From: Tretioscincus oriximinensis
Taxonomy: Eukaryota; Chordata; Lepidosauria; Squamata; Gymnophthalmidae
Length of the DNA stretch: 64,000 nucleotides
Direction: 5' to 3'
Assembly (NCBI GenBank): GCA_022410635.1
Contig: JAJVDF010000134.1
Location: forward strand, 464,086 to 528,085
Part shown: piece after piece, positions 22,150 to 33,234 of the stretch
Position numbering within the stretch: position 1 is the first letter of the stretch
Layout: each line of letters starts with the position of its first letter
Translations under genes and position numbers: made by a program
Notes under the pieces: model-generated
Told to the model about the DNA's origin: nothing
Seen by the model: the letters and a program-made list of their open reading frames with translations, nothing else
Databases searched by the model: none

Positions 22150-23890
22150 TTGCCTCTTTATATATAGGATGACTTCATTTTGTATTTCTATGTTGGTTTT
22201 ACTGCCTTTTTTGCATTGATACCCTCTGTGACTGTATGACTAGTGTAGACCAAGGAAGGCCCGGGATGGGTCTAGCTTCCTGGGAAATCCTGGAATAGTG
22301 TCCTGTCCACCCCACCCCAAGACAGCAAAAATCCATTTCCAAATCCTTGTGCTTCTGGATTTGAAGAGATAGGCAGCCCCAATCTAAAACTGATATCAGA
22401 TCCATGTCTGTGTGCTACCATGTTGCTGCCATGACTGGACAGATGATCTCTGAATTGCTTGGTGATCATCCAGCTGGTTAGAGCTCACAATACAGCTTGA
22501 ACTTGCAGCAAGCACACATGACAAGGTGTCCCTGGTCAGCTGCTTGACCTCGGAGTTGATGATATCTGAGTTCAAATTCAAGGAACATCTGAGGCAGGGT
22601 CTGGGCAGGAAGAGGGCAGGGTCTAGGAGAACTGGGCTAATGTGGGACCGAGGGGGGGAAGGACACCCAGATTTGTGGTTACTATAGTCTAGTCTAGCCT
22701 ACCTCCAACATACAGATGGCAAGAACATATTCTGAGATATACAGGCTAGTTCAAAAAGCCATAAATAGCCCTCTGTTACTTTAAGATACATGTTCCACCA
22801 TATAGACTTTCCTTAGTACTGAGGTCCCAAGAAGGTCTTCTTGTAATTCAGGATGCATGCAAGAGGACCATTTCTGTAGTGTAATTTGAATAAAATGCAT
22901 CCCAGAAATTGCACTGAAATCTTTTTAAAATTAACAAAGTAATTTGTTTTGGTTCTATATATATTTTTCTTATAAACTTAGACTGACAAAATTCTCTCTA
23001 CAGGAAGTAAAGATATCTTCTTGTTAAACAGAGGCTTAAACTATTAATTTTCCTGCAAAATGAGGCATAAATAGATCATTAAATAGATCAATGGTTGCCT
23101 GGTTTGTCAAAAAGAAGTAAATATAAATGACAAATTGGAAACTTCTCATAGTAATTCCTTATATTATTATTTTAGAGCTTATATCTCATACCTGTCACTT
23201 TTAATATTCTTGTCATCAGTAATTATAAAAGCGCTTAAGGCTGTTATGAGATTCAACACAGTATGATTCTCAGGATATTAGCTTGTGAGTATATTTTTCT
23301 TGAAAGGTAATAATTACCTTTGCATTGCTTCACACCATATAGCATAAAGGGATTCCTCTTCTTGCAAGAAATCCTGAAAAAATAAAGTGGGAAGCAAAAA
23401 GAAAAAGGTTGTTTCTGAAGAAAACATTTAGCTTGAGTGCATATGCCTATTCAAAGCTTGAAGAATGTTTTAAATGTCATTATTTATTTATTGAATACTT
23501 CCTTATGCTTTAAATTACATCTAGCATATCTATAATGCATTATGTAGAGGACATTTTACACACAACTTTACAAGAGATATAAGGGCAAAAATGTTTGCTA
23601 GATGTAGGTGTTCTGCCTCATAACAGAGGATAGGTGTTAATGCAATAGTTCTGAGAACTTTGTAGTTATTATGTCTTTTAAATGTGGTTAAATTTGTGTA
23701 TGGGTTTCTAGTGGGAGCTCCTTCTGGTGGTAGTGTTGACTATGAAGGAAAACCTTGTCATGTGATCCAGCTTATTATTAGGGGATGACACCCTGAATTT
23801 TGTGTTAATGCTCCAGGAGGAGCTTTAGTCCAAGCACAGCTGGTAAACAAACTTTACTGTTGCGTAATAATATTTTAGATATTAAATATA
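22150..23890. other. Unannotated sequence
   Basis: No gene or repeat recognised. Confidence 0.5.
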
Positions 23891-23990
23891 TTTAGTTATA
23901 GGAATTTTTCAGAGAAATAGCTGTGTTAGTCTAGCAGAAAGTCCAGCAAAGGAGCTAGCAGCACTTTGAGACTAACTTGAGAAAAGTGGT

Positions 23991-24025
23991 TGGCATAAGC
24001 TTTTGTAGACAGTCTACTTCTTCAG
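23991..24025 (-). ncRNA. Hammerhead-ribozyme-like core, left arm (decayed)
   Basis: The mirror copy on the reverse strand has the same CUGAAGA box and stem II, but GAAA is changed to AAAA, removing a core base of known hammerheads. Confidence 0.4.
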
Positions 24026-24028
24026 CAT

Positions 24029-24063
24029 CTGAAGAAGTAGACCTGTCTATGAAAGCTTATGCC
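24029..24063 (+). ncRNA. Hammerhead-ribozyme-like core, right arm
   Basis: ctgaaga (24029-24035) fits the conserved CUGANGA box. It is followed by a short stem, guagac (24037-24042) with gucuau (24045-24050), then GAAA (24051-24054), then a minimal stem gc-uuau-gc (24055-24062). This is the order of a hammerhead. Departures: an extra A before stem II, and C instead of U after the last stem at the position needed for the cleavage triplet. Penelope-like elements are known to carry hammerhead motifs. Probably inactive; activity is not claimed. Confidence 0.45.
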
Positions 24064-24129
24064 AACCACTTTTCTCAAGTTAGTCTCAAAGTGCTGCTAG
24101 CTCCTTTGCTGGACTTAGTTATAGGATGT

Positions 24130-25427
24130 TTATTGTAACATGTTACTCTAAGGATGTTACTCTAAGAATACCATGCAATATTCTTAGTGTGAAAGATGTA
24201 TATTCTAGGCCTAGCTAAGCCTTTTGAAGGCCATTCAGATTGTATTAATTTCTGCTTGTGTTTATTTCCAATTTCACCTTACCTGTTTCTTTAATAAAAG
24301 ACTATAGAAGAACAGTCTCTTTCATTGGAGGACAGGGAGATTTAGCTGCATGTAAGAATACATAGTGTCCACGTGTAGGAACAGTAGGAGGTACTGTAAA
24401 GGTGCCTGATGAGCAGTTCCTCTTTTATAAAAAGATTTGGAAAATACCAGTCACAATGTTGCTATAATAATACAACTTGACCCTCAAATGGGAAATCTAA
24501 TAAGCCCTTCCTTCCCAGAAAAGGTGGGAGACCTTGACATGTTTCGCTTATTTTACTAAAGGTCTTTTGGGTGTCCTCATAATCCTTCAAAACATTTCCC
24601 AGGCCTGATTCATAGTAATGTTGATTATACACAATGGTGAATCTGATCAGGGAAGGGAAGGTGTTAGAAAAAAACCCCTTCTTTTTCACATTAAAGAGAA
24701 GCAATTCTATTCACTCTTGGACTGCCTGTCAAAAGCTGGTAAAGAAATTTCTAGATGTGAAAAAAGTGTGGGGTTGCCATATGTTAAGCATTTCCTGGAA
24801 AAACCATAATTTTAGAGTGTAGGAGACTGAAAAGGCAAAAGTCTGTGGCAGTGTCTCAGAGGAGACTTTGGGGTAGAGATGAGGTACGGTTGGGGTTAGT
24901 TTTAGAGTAATTTTGGTACAGAAGTAGGGTGAGGTGGCCACAGAATAGGATTGGCACAGGATTGTCATGATTTTGGAGTCTTGGATTATGGCACCACTAG
25001 GATGCATCCCCCCTAATGTTTTCTTCATGCTTTCTTTCTGCTGGGATGGCAGCACTTCATGCCTTACTACCATAAGGAAAGCAAGATGGAAAAGTACATT
25101 TCACTTTATGAAACACAGGAGCGAAGCAGCTTCTGTGGTGATTTTCCAATGTAGCACAATATATTATGAGGAGCATGTGCATTTGCTGAAAAGCACAACT
25201 GCACACATGGAAATGATACCATTGACTTGTGGTGCCATTGTGTTGGCAAAATCCTTGGATGCCGGTGGCAAGTAAGATCACCACATATTCCTCACATTGC
25301 TGTCCCATTCTTGTGGAAAGCAATCACCACACAACTGATTATGCGATGCTCACTTCTAGTGCAGTAAATGTGGCCAAAGCTATAGTGCATACTCTTCATC
25401 CTTGGATATTAATTTAGCATTGTACAG
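24130..25427. other. Unannotated sequence
   Basis: Nothing recognised. Several overlapping ORFs of 60-114 codons (for example 24729-25073 reverse) have no recognisable domains. Confidence 0.5.
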
Positions 25428-26129
25428 TGTTGCATTTTATACCTGTAAATATTTTACTCTAGCCTCTATTAATATTCTATAGTTTGTAATATTGAGAAGT
25501 TTATTTACTGTAGCTTAAATGTTACTGTTCCAGCCTGTAATTTCAACTTTTGCAGGTTGCTTTCTACTTTGCATTCTTGTCTAACCACTTTTGCCACCTT
25601 TGTAAAACCCCACTCCAGCCCCTTTGTTTCAATAGTAACTTGGCTAATCCTTCATTTCCTCTTCTGGCTGTGTATGTGCAAAGTATTAGCTGAACAATGG
25701 TGGATGGTGTTCTGCTGGCCGCATGGTGAGGCACTGCAGCCAGGAAATGAAGCCTGAAGGACCCCAGAACAAAAGAATGGGCTGGGCCAAGGACAGGATG
25801 TTTACAGAAGCAAGAGGAGCCTGGGAGATGTTTTGTACCGGCTGACTGCCTGTAACTCCTCCTGAAAAGGAGGTTTTAAAAGACCTGGTGACCAACAGTC
25901 TTAGTTCACTTCCTCCTTTCTTTTCATGAAGTAAGCCATGCTTCCACCTGAGGCCTTTTGTCTGTGTGGTTATTTTCGCAACAGACTTCTAAACTTTCTG
26001 CTTTTTGTCTGCTCTCTTTATAGCACACCCCCAGCCAGCCTGTGATCTCTCTAGCCCACAATCACAGCTGGCTCCCAAGTCCCTTAAAGGGACGGGTGGT
26101 AATTTCTCCTAGTGCACAGGAATGTTACA
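25428..26129. mobile_element. Solo LTR, family L700, copy 2 (best preserved)
   Basis: Runs from tgttgcattt to aatgttaca, so it has TG...CA termini, 702 bp. It is flanked by tacag (25423-25427) and tccag (26130-26134), a 5-bp target duplication with one mismatch. Same orientation as copy 1 at 13919-14622. The reverse strand contains AATAAA near 25502, about 75 bases from that strand's 3' end, which would suit an R/U5 region. No internal retroelement sequence adjoins it. Confidence 0.8.
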
Positions 26130-26134
26130 TCCAG

Positions 26135-27060
26135 TATTGCAAGTACCAAGGAGTGCCCACATACTAGCTAAAATATTTATTCATACATACACACAAACAG
26201 GATAGGTGTCAATTGGAGGAACAGTGCAACATTCCAAAGGTGAGACCAGAGACAGATAAAACAGAAAACAATTGCACAGGTTTCAGTAATGATATCAGGA
26301 ATCTGTGTTGTAACAGATCCCTGAAACACATAGCCTATGTAACTGAAGGGTCTTAGTATGTTATTCTATTTATACCAGTATAAGTAGGAAGTTACGGCGG
26401 TGTAAAGGCATCACATATAACTCCACCCCACTAGTCCAAAATATAAGGTGGCATGAAGATAAACAATTCAGCCCCACTAAAGACCCTACTGTGCTGAGCT
26501 TTTCTCTCTGATTCATGCCCATCTCCAAAGAAAAACAGAGCAGTAAAGAGAAAGTAAGAAAGCGCAAATAAAGGAAGAGAAAGAAAAGCTGAATCAATTG
26601 CTGGCATGTCTGTGAATCTTTTATCCTCTCATTAACAAGGAAAGACCCTTAGTTTAATTTCTGCCCGTTAAAGAGAAAGGGACAAAAAAACCTCACAGAA
26701 TGTAGAGATACTTCACTCACAGGTCAGAAGCAGCTTTTCTTCTTGCTTTTGCAGGGAAAGTAAATTTGAGTATGTACTTCTTTGCTTTTGTAGTTTACAG
26801 CTCTATTCAGTATCAGAGGAGACATCTCTCTGCATGCATGTCTGCTCTCTCAGTCAATTCAAAATCTCAGCTGAGGGGCAAAACCTTACTAGGTGTCACA
26901 CAATCAGCCAAGAAATACGAAGCATTGAAATAAATCTGTATGTTGAATAGGGCTATTTTAAACCCACTCTGGATACAGCCTGAGATCGGCAGTGGAAAAG
27001 TCTTGGAAAGTTGTAATTGAAACAATTACTGTATGTGAAATTCTTTTTAATTATGCCATA
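26135..27060. other. Unannotated sequence
   Basis: No gene or repeat recognised. Confidence 0.5.
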
Positions 27061-27066
27061 GGAACA

Positions 27067-27088
27067 GGGGGGGGGGGGGAGAGAGAGT
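27067..27088. repeat. Poly-G plus GA tract
   Basis: Thirteen G followed by a short (GA)n run. Confidence 0.95.
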
Positions 27089-27196
27089 GCAAGGCCTCAT
27101 CAGAAAAGAGTATTGTTTAAGGTGAGGATACCTTTATTGGAAACTATTTCGTAAATCAGATAGATAGTTTGGGATGTGCTCTTTGTATTAACTCTT

Positions 27197-27280
27197 ATTT
27201 TAACACAATGGTAATTCAGCAGGAATATTAAGATGAATATTTTAACACACTGGTAATTCAGCAGGAATATTAAGATGAAT
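27197..27280. repeat. 42-bp exact-period tandem duplication
   Basis: Unit attttaacacaatggtaatt... (27197-27238) is repeated at 27239-27280 with one substitution (aatgg/actgg). The near identity implies a recent event. Confidence 0.95.
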
Positions 27281-27624
27281 AGGTTGATATGTGAGCACAA
27301 TATGGAATGCATAGATTGATTGCATTTACAATAAAAATTAAAAAACAATAAATAAAAACTGAATGCCCTCTCCAAAGTTTTGAACATCAGAAATCTGTTC
27401 TATGAATTTCTGGGAGAAGAGGAACAATGAGTCTTTGCTAAAGATGTGCAAAGCTTGATTTGTGTTTGAAAATGCAATCAAATGGTTTGTGTTTGGAGAG
27501 ATTTGCATCAAACCAATGTGAGATTTTTGCATTTTCCAAAATTTGATCAAACTAATTTCTTAGTTGTCAACAAAACTAATCTGTTTTGTGTTTCTTGAGC
27601 TCTTGTAAAGGGCTTTTGCCAAAG

Positions 27625-27950
27625 GGAATCAGTGTTAGCTACCACTACCTCTTCAGGAAGTAAATTCCACAGGCCAATGACCCTTTGGATGAAAAAATAC
27701 TTTCCTTTGTCTGTTCTCACTTTTCTACCCAACAGTTTTAAGGAGTGCCCCCTGGTCCTAGTGTTGTGGGAGAGAGAAAACATTTTTTCTCTATTCACCC
27801 TGTCTATCCCATGCATGATTTTGTACACTTCAATCAGATCACCTCTCAGACGTCGCCTTTCAAGGCTGAAGAGGCCCAGACGTTGCAGCCTGACTTCGTA
27901 AGGGAGGTGCTCCAGACCCTTGATCATTTTTGTTGCCCTTTTCTTCTTTC
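27625..27950 (-). pseudogene. CR1 ORF2 C-terminal part, inverted half of a split CR1
   Basis: The reverse strand encodes the conserved end of CR1 ORF2: MIKGLEHLPYE, LFSLERRRLRGDLIEVY, then RVIGLWNLLPEEVVVAN. An uninterrupted ORF runs from 27927 through this region and out into unrelated sequence near 27625. The plus-strand CR1 at 28011 begins at the same PEEVVVAN codons, so the two segments are consecutive parts of one element in opposite orientations, with about 60 pyrimidine-rich bases between them. Confidence 0.85.
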
Positions 27951-28010
27951 ACCTCCTTCATCATGCTCTTCCTCCTGCCCCACCCTGTTCTTCTTCCTGC
28001 TCATATTCCA

Positions 28011-28311
28011 CCTGAAGAGGTAGTGGTAGCTAACAGCTTGGATAGTTTCAAGACAGGACTAGACAGGTTTATGGACACCAAGGGTATAAATGGATACTAG
28101 GATGGATGTCTGGATGTTGCCTCCGGGATGGAGCAACAGGCAGGACTCCTGAGATACCATTTGCAGGGAGTCATGAACAGGAGCATATTTTGCTTTCCTC
28201 TGTTCAGACTGCCCAGGTGCATCTGGTGGGCCTCTGTGTGACACGGAATGCTGGACTTGATGGGCTGTGGCCTGATCCAGTATGGCTCTTCATATGTTCT
28301 TATGTTCTTAA
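28011..28311 (+). mobile_element. CR1 3' end, plus-strand half of a split CR1
   Basis: Begins in the last ORF2 codons (cctgaagaggtagtggtagc), continues through the full 3' UTR (ggacaccaagggtataaatg, gatggagcaacaggcagg, gatgggctgtggcctgatcc) and ends at cttatgttcttaag. A purine-rich tract follows at 28312-28436. Confidence 0.9.
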
Positions 28312-28436
28312 GAGGAGGAAGAGGAAATAAGAGCAGGAGATAGAGGAGTAGGAGGAAAAGAAGGAGAAAAGAGTGCTATAGGGGAAGGAGAACAAAGGAG
28401 TGTAGGAGAAAGTGGGGGAGAAAGAAGGGGGAGAGA
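28312..28436. repeat. GA-rich (purine) tract
   Basis: Nearly pure A/G sequence (gaggaggaagaggaaataag, aggaggaaaagaaggag). The segment 27950-28010 is its pyrimidine-rich counterpart, which bears on how the split CR1 arose. Confidence 0.85.
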
Positions 28437-28439
28437 CGC

Positions 28440-29013
28440 CATCAGCAAAGCTACATGTTTTAAAAGAGCTTGCCATTTTCTGATGCCTTCTCTTACTCAA
28501 AAAGTGAAACTGGATTGAAAATTAGGTATAGCTAATACTGTTCGCTTGGTATTATAAAGGTACTATAACTTTTCAGGGCTCTTTATAAATTCATATGCAG
28601 CTTGAAATTCCACAGTCCAGCCCATATTTAGCTGAAAATGATATCAATTAGTGTTGCTGTATCTTGTGCTATGGGAATATTGATATGCCACTTTTCTACA
28701 CTTGTTTGAGCATCTGAGAAATCACCATGACAACTAATACAAGCCAGGTATCTGTTTAGGAACCACTCCTCTTCTTTCAACCTTTTCCACTAAAATTCAT
28801 TAATTTAATTGGCAAGCTAATACTGAAGCAAAATGAGTCTAAGCAAAAAGATTAAAAAGACATAGTTCCTGATTAAAATCTTCATAAATCTGTGTTAATT
28901 ATAAACTGTACCATGTATTAAAAATAGCTTAAGTGTGGAAAATGCCCATTGATATGAAAATAAATAAAACTGCTATCACCAAGGAAAATGAATAGGAAAG
29001 AGATAAGATAAAA
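28440..29013. other. Unannotated AT-rich sequence
   Basis: Nothing recognised. Confidence 0.5.
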
Positions 29014-29021
29014 CTGTATAC

Positions 29022-29256
29022 CAGTGGTTCCCAACCTTTTTTTTGCCATCCCCCACCTAAGCATCTCTAAAATTCCAATGTCCCCCACCCCAATGATGTA
29101 TAATTCTTATTATTCAAAAAGTGAACTCCTATTCACATGGAGGAAGCCTAAAAGGCCATTAACTTGGTCTAAGCAAACTTGCAAATTCTTGAATTGCCCC
29201 CCTCAAAAATCAAATTGCCCCCCTGTGGNGTGTGTACCCCACATTGGGATCCAGGG
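29022..29256. mobile_element. hAT-type MITE with exact 8-bp TSD
   Basis: The 235-bp element starts cagtggttcccaacc and ends ...ttgggatccaggg. The terminal 13 bases match the reverse complement of the other end at 10 positions. It is flanked by perfect 8-bp duplications ctgtatac (29014-29021 and 29257-29264), the hallmark length for hAT. It is non-coding; 29229 is a single N. Confidence 0.88.
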
Positions 29257-29366
29257 CTGTATACTCTTTGGAAAATCTGACTGGAAATAATAAGATTTTA
29301 AACCAAAAATAAATGTTCCAAATAGTGCACAATAAAAATCAGTACAGAAATTGTGTATTTTCTGTG

Positions 29367-29404
29367 ATAGAATAGAATAGAATAGAATAGAATAGAATAG
29401 AATT
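29367..29404. repeat. AGAAT microsatellite at the LINE 3' end
   Basis: About seven (AGAAT) units, i.e. (ATTCT)n on the LINE sense strand, directly at the 3' end of the reverse-strand LINE. Snake CR1-L3 LINEs are known to carry and seed such pentamer arrays. Confidence 0.92.
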
Positions 29405-29946
29405 CTTTATTGGCCAAGTGTGATTGGACGCACAAGGAATTTGTTTTTGGTGCATATGCTCTCAGTATACATAGGAGTCGTAAGGTACAACACATAATGA
29501 TCGTCATGGGGTCAAATAGTTCGACAGTGTTAAGGGAATTATTTGTTGAGAAGAGTGATGGCGTTCGGGAAGAAACTGTTCTTGTGTCTAGTTGTCTTGG
29601 TGTGCAGTGCTCTGTAGCGACGTTTTGAGGGCAGGAGTTGGAACAGTTTATGTCCAGGATGCGAGGGGTCAGTAAGTATTTTCCCAGCCCTCTTTTTGAC
29701 CCGTGCAGTGTATAGGTCCTTAATAGAAGGCAGCTTAACAGCAATTGTTTTTTCTGCAGTTCTAATTATCCTCTGTGTCGGTCTTGTTGGGTTGCAGAAC
29801 CAAACCAGACAGTTATAGAGGTGCAGATGACAGACTCAATGATTCCTCTGTAGAACTGTATCAGCAGCTCCTTAGGCAGTTCGAGCTTCTTAAGTTGTCG
29901 CAGAAAGAGCATTCTTTGTTGTGCTTTTTTGATGACATTTTTGATG

Positions 29947-32473
29947 TTAGGTGACCATTTTAGGTCTTGAGATATGATAGAGCCTAGAAATTTGAAGGTC
30001 TCTACTGTTGATACTGTGTTGTCTAGTATTGTGAGAGAAGGTAGGGAGAGGATTTTTCCTAAAGTCTACTACCATTTCTACGGTTTTGAGTGTGTTCAGT
30101 TCTAGATTGTTCTGGTGGCACCAGGAGGCTAGTTGTTCAACCTCTTGTCTGTATGCAGTTTCATCGTTGTCTCGAATGAGACCAATCACTGTTGTATCAT
30201 CTGCAAACTTCAGTAGTTTAACAGATGGATCATTTGAGATGCAGTCATTGGTATACAGAGAGAAGAGAAGTGGTGAGAGTACACAGCCTTGGGGAGCCCC
30301 TGTGCTAATTGTACAGGTATCTGATGTGATTTTGCCTAGCTTCACCTGCTGCTTCCTGTCTGTTAGGAAGCTTGTGATCCACTTACAAGTGTGCTCAGGT
30401 ACCGCTAGCTGATTTAGTTTAGTCAGAAGAATGTCTGGTATGATGGTGTTGAATGCTGAACTAAAGTCTACAAATAGGACCCTTGCGTAGGTCTTTGGAG
30501 ATTCAAGATGCTGTAGGATGTAGTGCAGAGCCATATTAACAGCATCATCTGTCGATCTATTTGCTCGATATGCAAATTGTAGGGGGTCTAACAATGGATC
30601 CGTGATGGTTTTCAAGTGGGACATCACTAGCCTTTCAAAGGTTTTCATAACTGCAGATGTTAGAGCAACTGGTCTGTAGTCATTCAGTTCCTTGATGGAG
30701 GGCTTCTTCGGCACTGGGATGATAGTAGAGCGTTTGAAACAAGAAGGAACATAGCATAGTGATTTGTTGAAGATTTGGGTGAAGATGGGAGCCAATTGGT
30801 CAGCACAGACCTTTAAGCAAGAAGGAGTTATCTTGTCTGGGCCTGGTGCTTTTCCAGGCTTCTGTCTGTGAAATAGATCTTGCACTTCCTTTTCTGAAAT
30901 CACCAGGGGTTGTAAATCCAATGGGATGTGTTCAGTTGTAGGAGGTTTGGCTATTGTCGGTGCGTCTGGAATGGAGGTTGTGGAGATAGGTGACTGTAGA
31001 GTTTTTTCAAACCTGCAGTAGAACACATTTAGGTTGTCTGCTAGTTGCTGATTTCCTTCAGCTTGGGAAGGTGGTTTGCTGTAACCGGTGATGTTTTTGA
31101 GAGTTTTCCACATGTTTGCTGGTTCATTTGTTGAGAACTCATTCTTTAGCTTTGCAGAGTAGTTTCTTTTTGCTGCTCTGATCTCCCTTGTTAGTACATT
31201 TCTGGCCTGATTGTACAGCATTCTATCACCTTTTCTGTAGGCTTCCTCTTTGGAATGACGTAACTGCTTGAGTTTAGCTGTGAACCAAGGTTTATTGTTA
31301 CTGTATNGGTGCGTCTGGAATGGAGGTTGTGGAGATAGGTGACTGTAGAGTTTTTTCAAACCTGCAGTAGAACACATTTAGGTTGTCTGCTAGTTGCTGA
31401 TTTCCTTCAGCTTGGGAAGGTGGTTTGCTGTAACCGGTGATGTTTTTGAGAGTTTTCCACATGTTTGCTGGTTCATTTGTTGAGAACTCATTCTTTAGCT
31501 TTGCAGAGTAGTTTCTTTTTGCTGCTCTGATCTCCCTTGTTAGTACATTTCTGGCCTGATTGTACAGCATTCTATCACCTTTTCTGTAGGCTTCCTCTTT
31601 GGAATGACGTAACTGCTTGAGTTTAGCTGTGAACCAAGGTTTATTGTTACTGTATATTCGCAAGTTCCTGGTCGGTACACATAGGTCTTCACAGAAGCTG
31701 ACATATGATGTTACAGTATCTGTGAGTTCATCCAGGTCTGCAGAGGTGTCTTTAAAAATATTCCAGTCTGTGCAATCAAAGCAAGCCTGTAGCTTTAACT
31801 TTGTCTCCTCAGTCCAAGTCCTCACTGATTTGATTGTTGGTTTTGTGGCTTTAAATCTTTGTTTGTAAGCAGGTACAAGGTGAATCATGCAATGATCAGA
31901 GTGGCCCACAGCTGCTTGTGGTAAGGACCGATAGGCATCTTTTAGTGTCGTGTAGCAGTGGTCTAAGATATTCTTGCCTCTGGTGTGACAATTGACATGC
32001 TGGAAATATTTTGGTAGCTCTTCCCTTAAGTTTGCCTTGTTTAAATCTCCCAAAATAATTGCCAATGAATCAGGATATTTGGCTTCAGTCTCCATAATCT
32101 GATCAGCTAGAGTTCTTAATGCCTTTTTTACAGATGCTTGTGGATGAACGTAAACCAAAAATATTAGGAATGAATTGATCTCTCGAGGAGAATAGAATGG
32201 TTTGCAGTTAATAAGTAAGGACTCCAGGTTTTCATCACAGAATTTTTGAATTATTGTTATGTCCTGAGACCAGCTTTTGTTGATGTATATACATAAGCCT
32301 CCTCCCTTTTTCTTCCCTGATAATTCTGCAATCCTGTCTGAACGAAGTATCTGAAACCCTGGTATGTGCATGCTATTATCATCAATTTCCTCGTTTAGCC
32401 AGGTTTCAGTAAAGCATAGGGCAGATGCATTGTGAAAATCAAAGTTGCATCTGTGATTTGCCAGGACCTCCAA
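29947..32473 (-). pseudogene. LINE ORF2: APE endonuclease plus reverse transcriptase
   Basis: Two ORFs. The upstream one (32473-31298, 391 aa) has apurinic-endonuclease motifs: CFTETWL near residue 20, KKGGGLCIYIN near 55, ILGDLN near 140, and GHSDH near 190 with the catalytic histidine. The downstream one (31377-29947, 476 aa) has RT motifs in order: GKAPGPDKI, NDYRPVALTS, FVDFSSAFNT, TGAPQGCVLSPLLF and FADD, the catalytic aspartates. They are separated only because a 348-bp block is repeated around an N at 31307; the end of the first and start of the second are identical. A real frameshift near 30065 cuts the RT ORF, and the conserved C-terminal segment continues in other frames down to 29400. 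It encodes no host protein. Confidence 0.92.
30959..31655. repeat. 348-bp exact tandem duplication joined by one N
   Basis: 30959-31306 and 31308-31655 appear identical from ggtgcgtctggaatgg to ttattgttactgtat, separated by a single N at 31307. This is what results when two overlapping contig ends are placed side by side instead of merged. Confidence 0.95.
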
Positions 32474-32476
32474 GGA

Positions 32477-33234
32477 TAGGAACCCACAGCAGGAATGCAG
32501 ATCTCAGCAGATCTTGCTTTGTTGATGCCTTGGCCAGCAGTTTTTAGTTTTCCTGCCATTGTTCAAGTGTGGAAAATTCCAACTGCTGTCAAAAACTGCT
32601 GTAGAGATCTCCCTCACTGCCATGGACCCCAATCCTTGGGGCTGCTTCTGACTTCACTAGGAGCCACCAAACTACACCTCCCCCCCCCAATCTGACAGCT
32701 CACATTGTCCAATTGGAGCATGGGCACAGCAAATCATTGCTCCCCCCCCTCCCTTTCCAGACCAGGCTTTATTTTGTGATATATTTTTAAGCAACATCTT
32801 ATATCTGCTTGCACTAAAACAAAACTGAACAATTAACATATTCATTTAACCCAAAAGATAAAGGATACATTGCTAGATAGATACATATTTTCAGATTATG
32901 AATCCACATGAATTCCCTTTTTAGAAATACTGCAGTATTTTTTTATGTGTTGAACAATTAATTTCCAATCATTATGTAGCAAACCATTGCTAATGGAGGT
33001 TTAATATGAATTTTGTTAGTTGTGTGCAGTTATGACTGATTTCTGAGCAAATTCCATTCAAATGTGGGTTCAATGCATGGTGAAATCTTTTTCCATTTAG
33101 AGTAAATGAGAAATGGATGTGCCAAGCGCAGAGCCTTACAGCTTCCATGCCTGTTTTTCCCTAGTTGATATGCAGCCTCAGAGACCGTTTCTCCAAGCCT
33201 ATGAAATGCCATCAGATTCTGGAAACTACTTAGG
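32477..33234. other. Unannotated sequence
   Basis: Contains short C runs near 32680 and 32743; no gene or repeat recognised. Confidence 0.5.

Larger units (their letters stand above)
23904..24114. mobile_element. Penelope-like insertion: near-perfect palindrome with 12-bp TSD
   Basis: Two 85-86-nt arms (23941-24025 and 24029-24114) are reverse complements with only a few mismatches, separated by cat. The left side starts with the tagctgtgttagtct motif, which with gcataagctttt and acttcttcag is typical of the terminal repeats of Penelope-like elements abundant in reptiles. The 211-bp insert is flanked by a perfect 12-bp direct repeat, ttagttatagga (23892-23903 and 24115-24126). No reverse transcriptase remains. 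The family assignment comes from memory of the repeat, not from a search. Confidence 0.75.
29367..32476 (-). mobile_element. CR1/L2/L3-group LINE, 5'-truncated
   Basis: A 3.1-kb reverse-strand LINE with an endonuclease-RT ORF2 and an (ATTCT)n 3' tail preceded by the conserved terminal block (plus strand: ttctttattggccaagtgtg). The 5' limit at about 32476 falls about 30 codons into the endonuclease domain, so ORF1, the promoter and the ORF2 start are missing. No target duplication was seen, as usual for this group. The true length is about 349 bp shorter if the internal duplication at 31307 is artificial. Confidence 0.9.

Noticed and set aside
13919..26129. A single 12-kb provirus with LTRs at 13919 and 25428
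   Set aside because: No primer-binding site after the first LTR, no gag/pol/env similarity in the 10.8 kb between, and an independent near-TSD around the second copy.
29947..32473. Two separate host genes (476 and 391 codons)
   Set aside because: Both are parts of one LINE ORF2, separated by the 348-bp duplication at an N; EN and RT motifs are clear.
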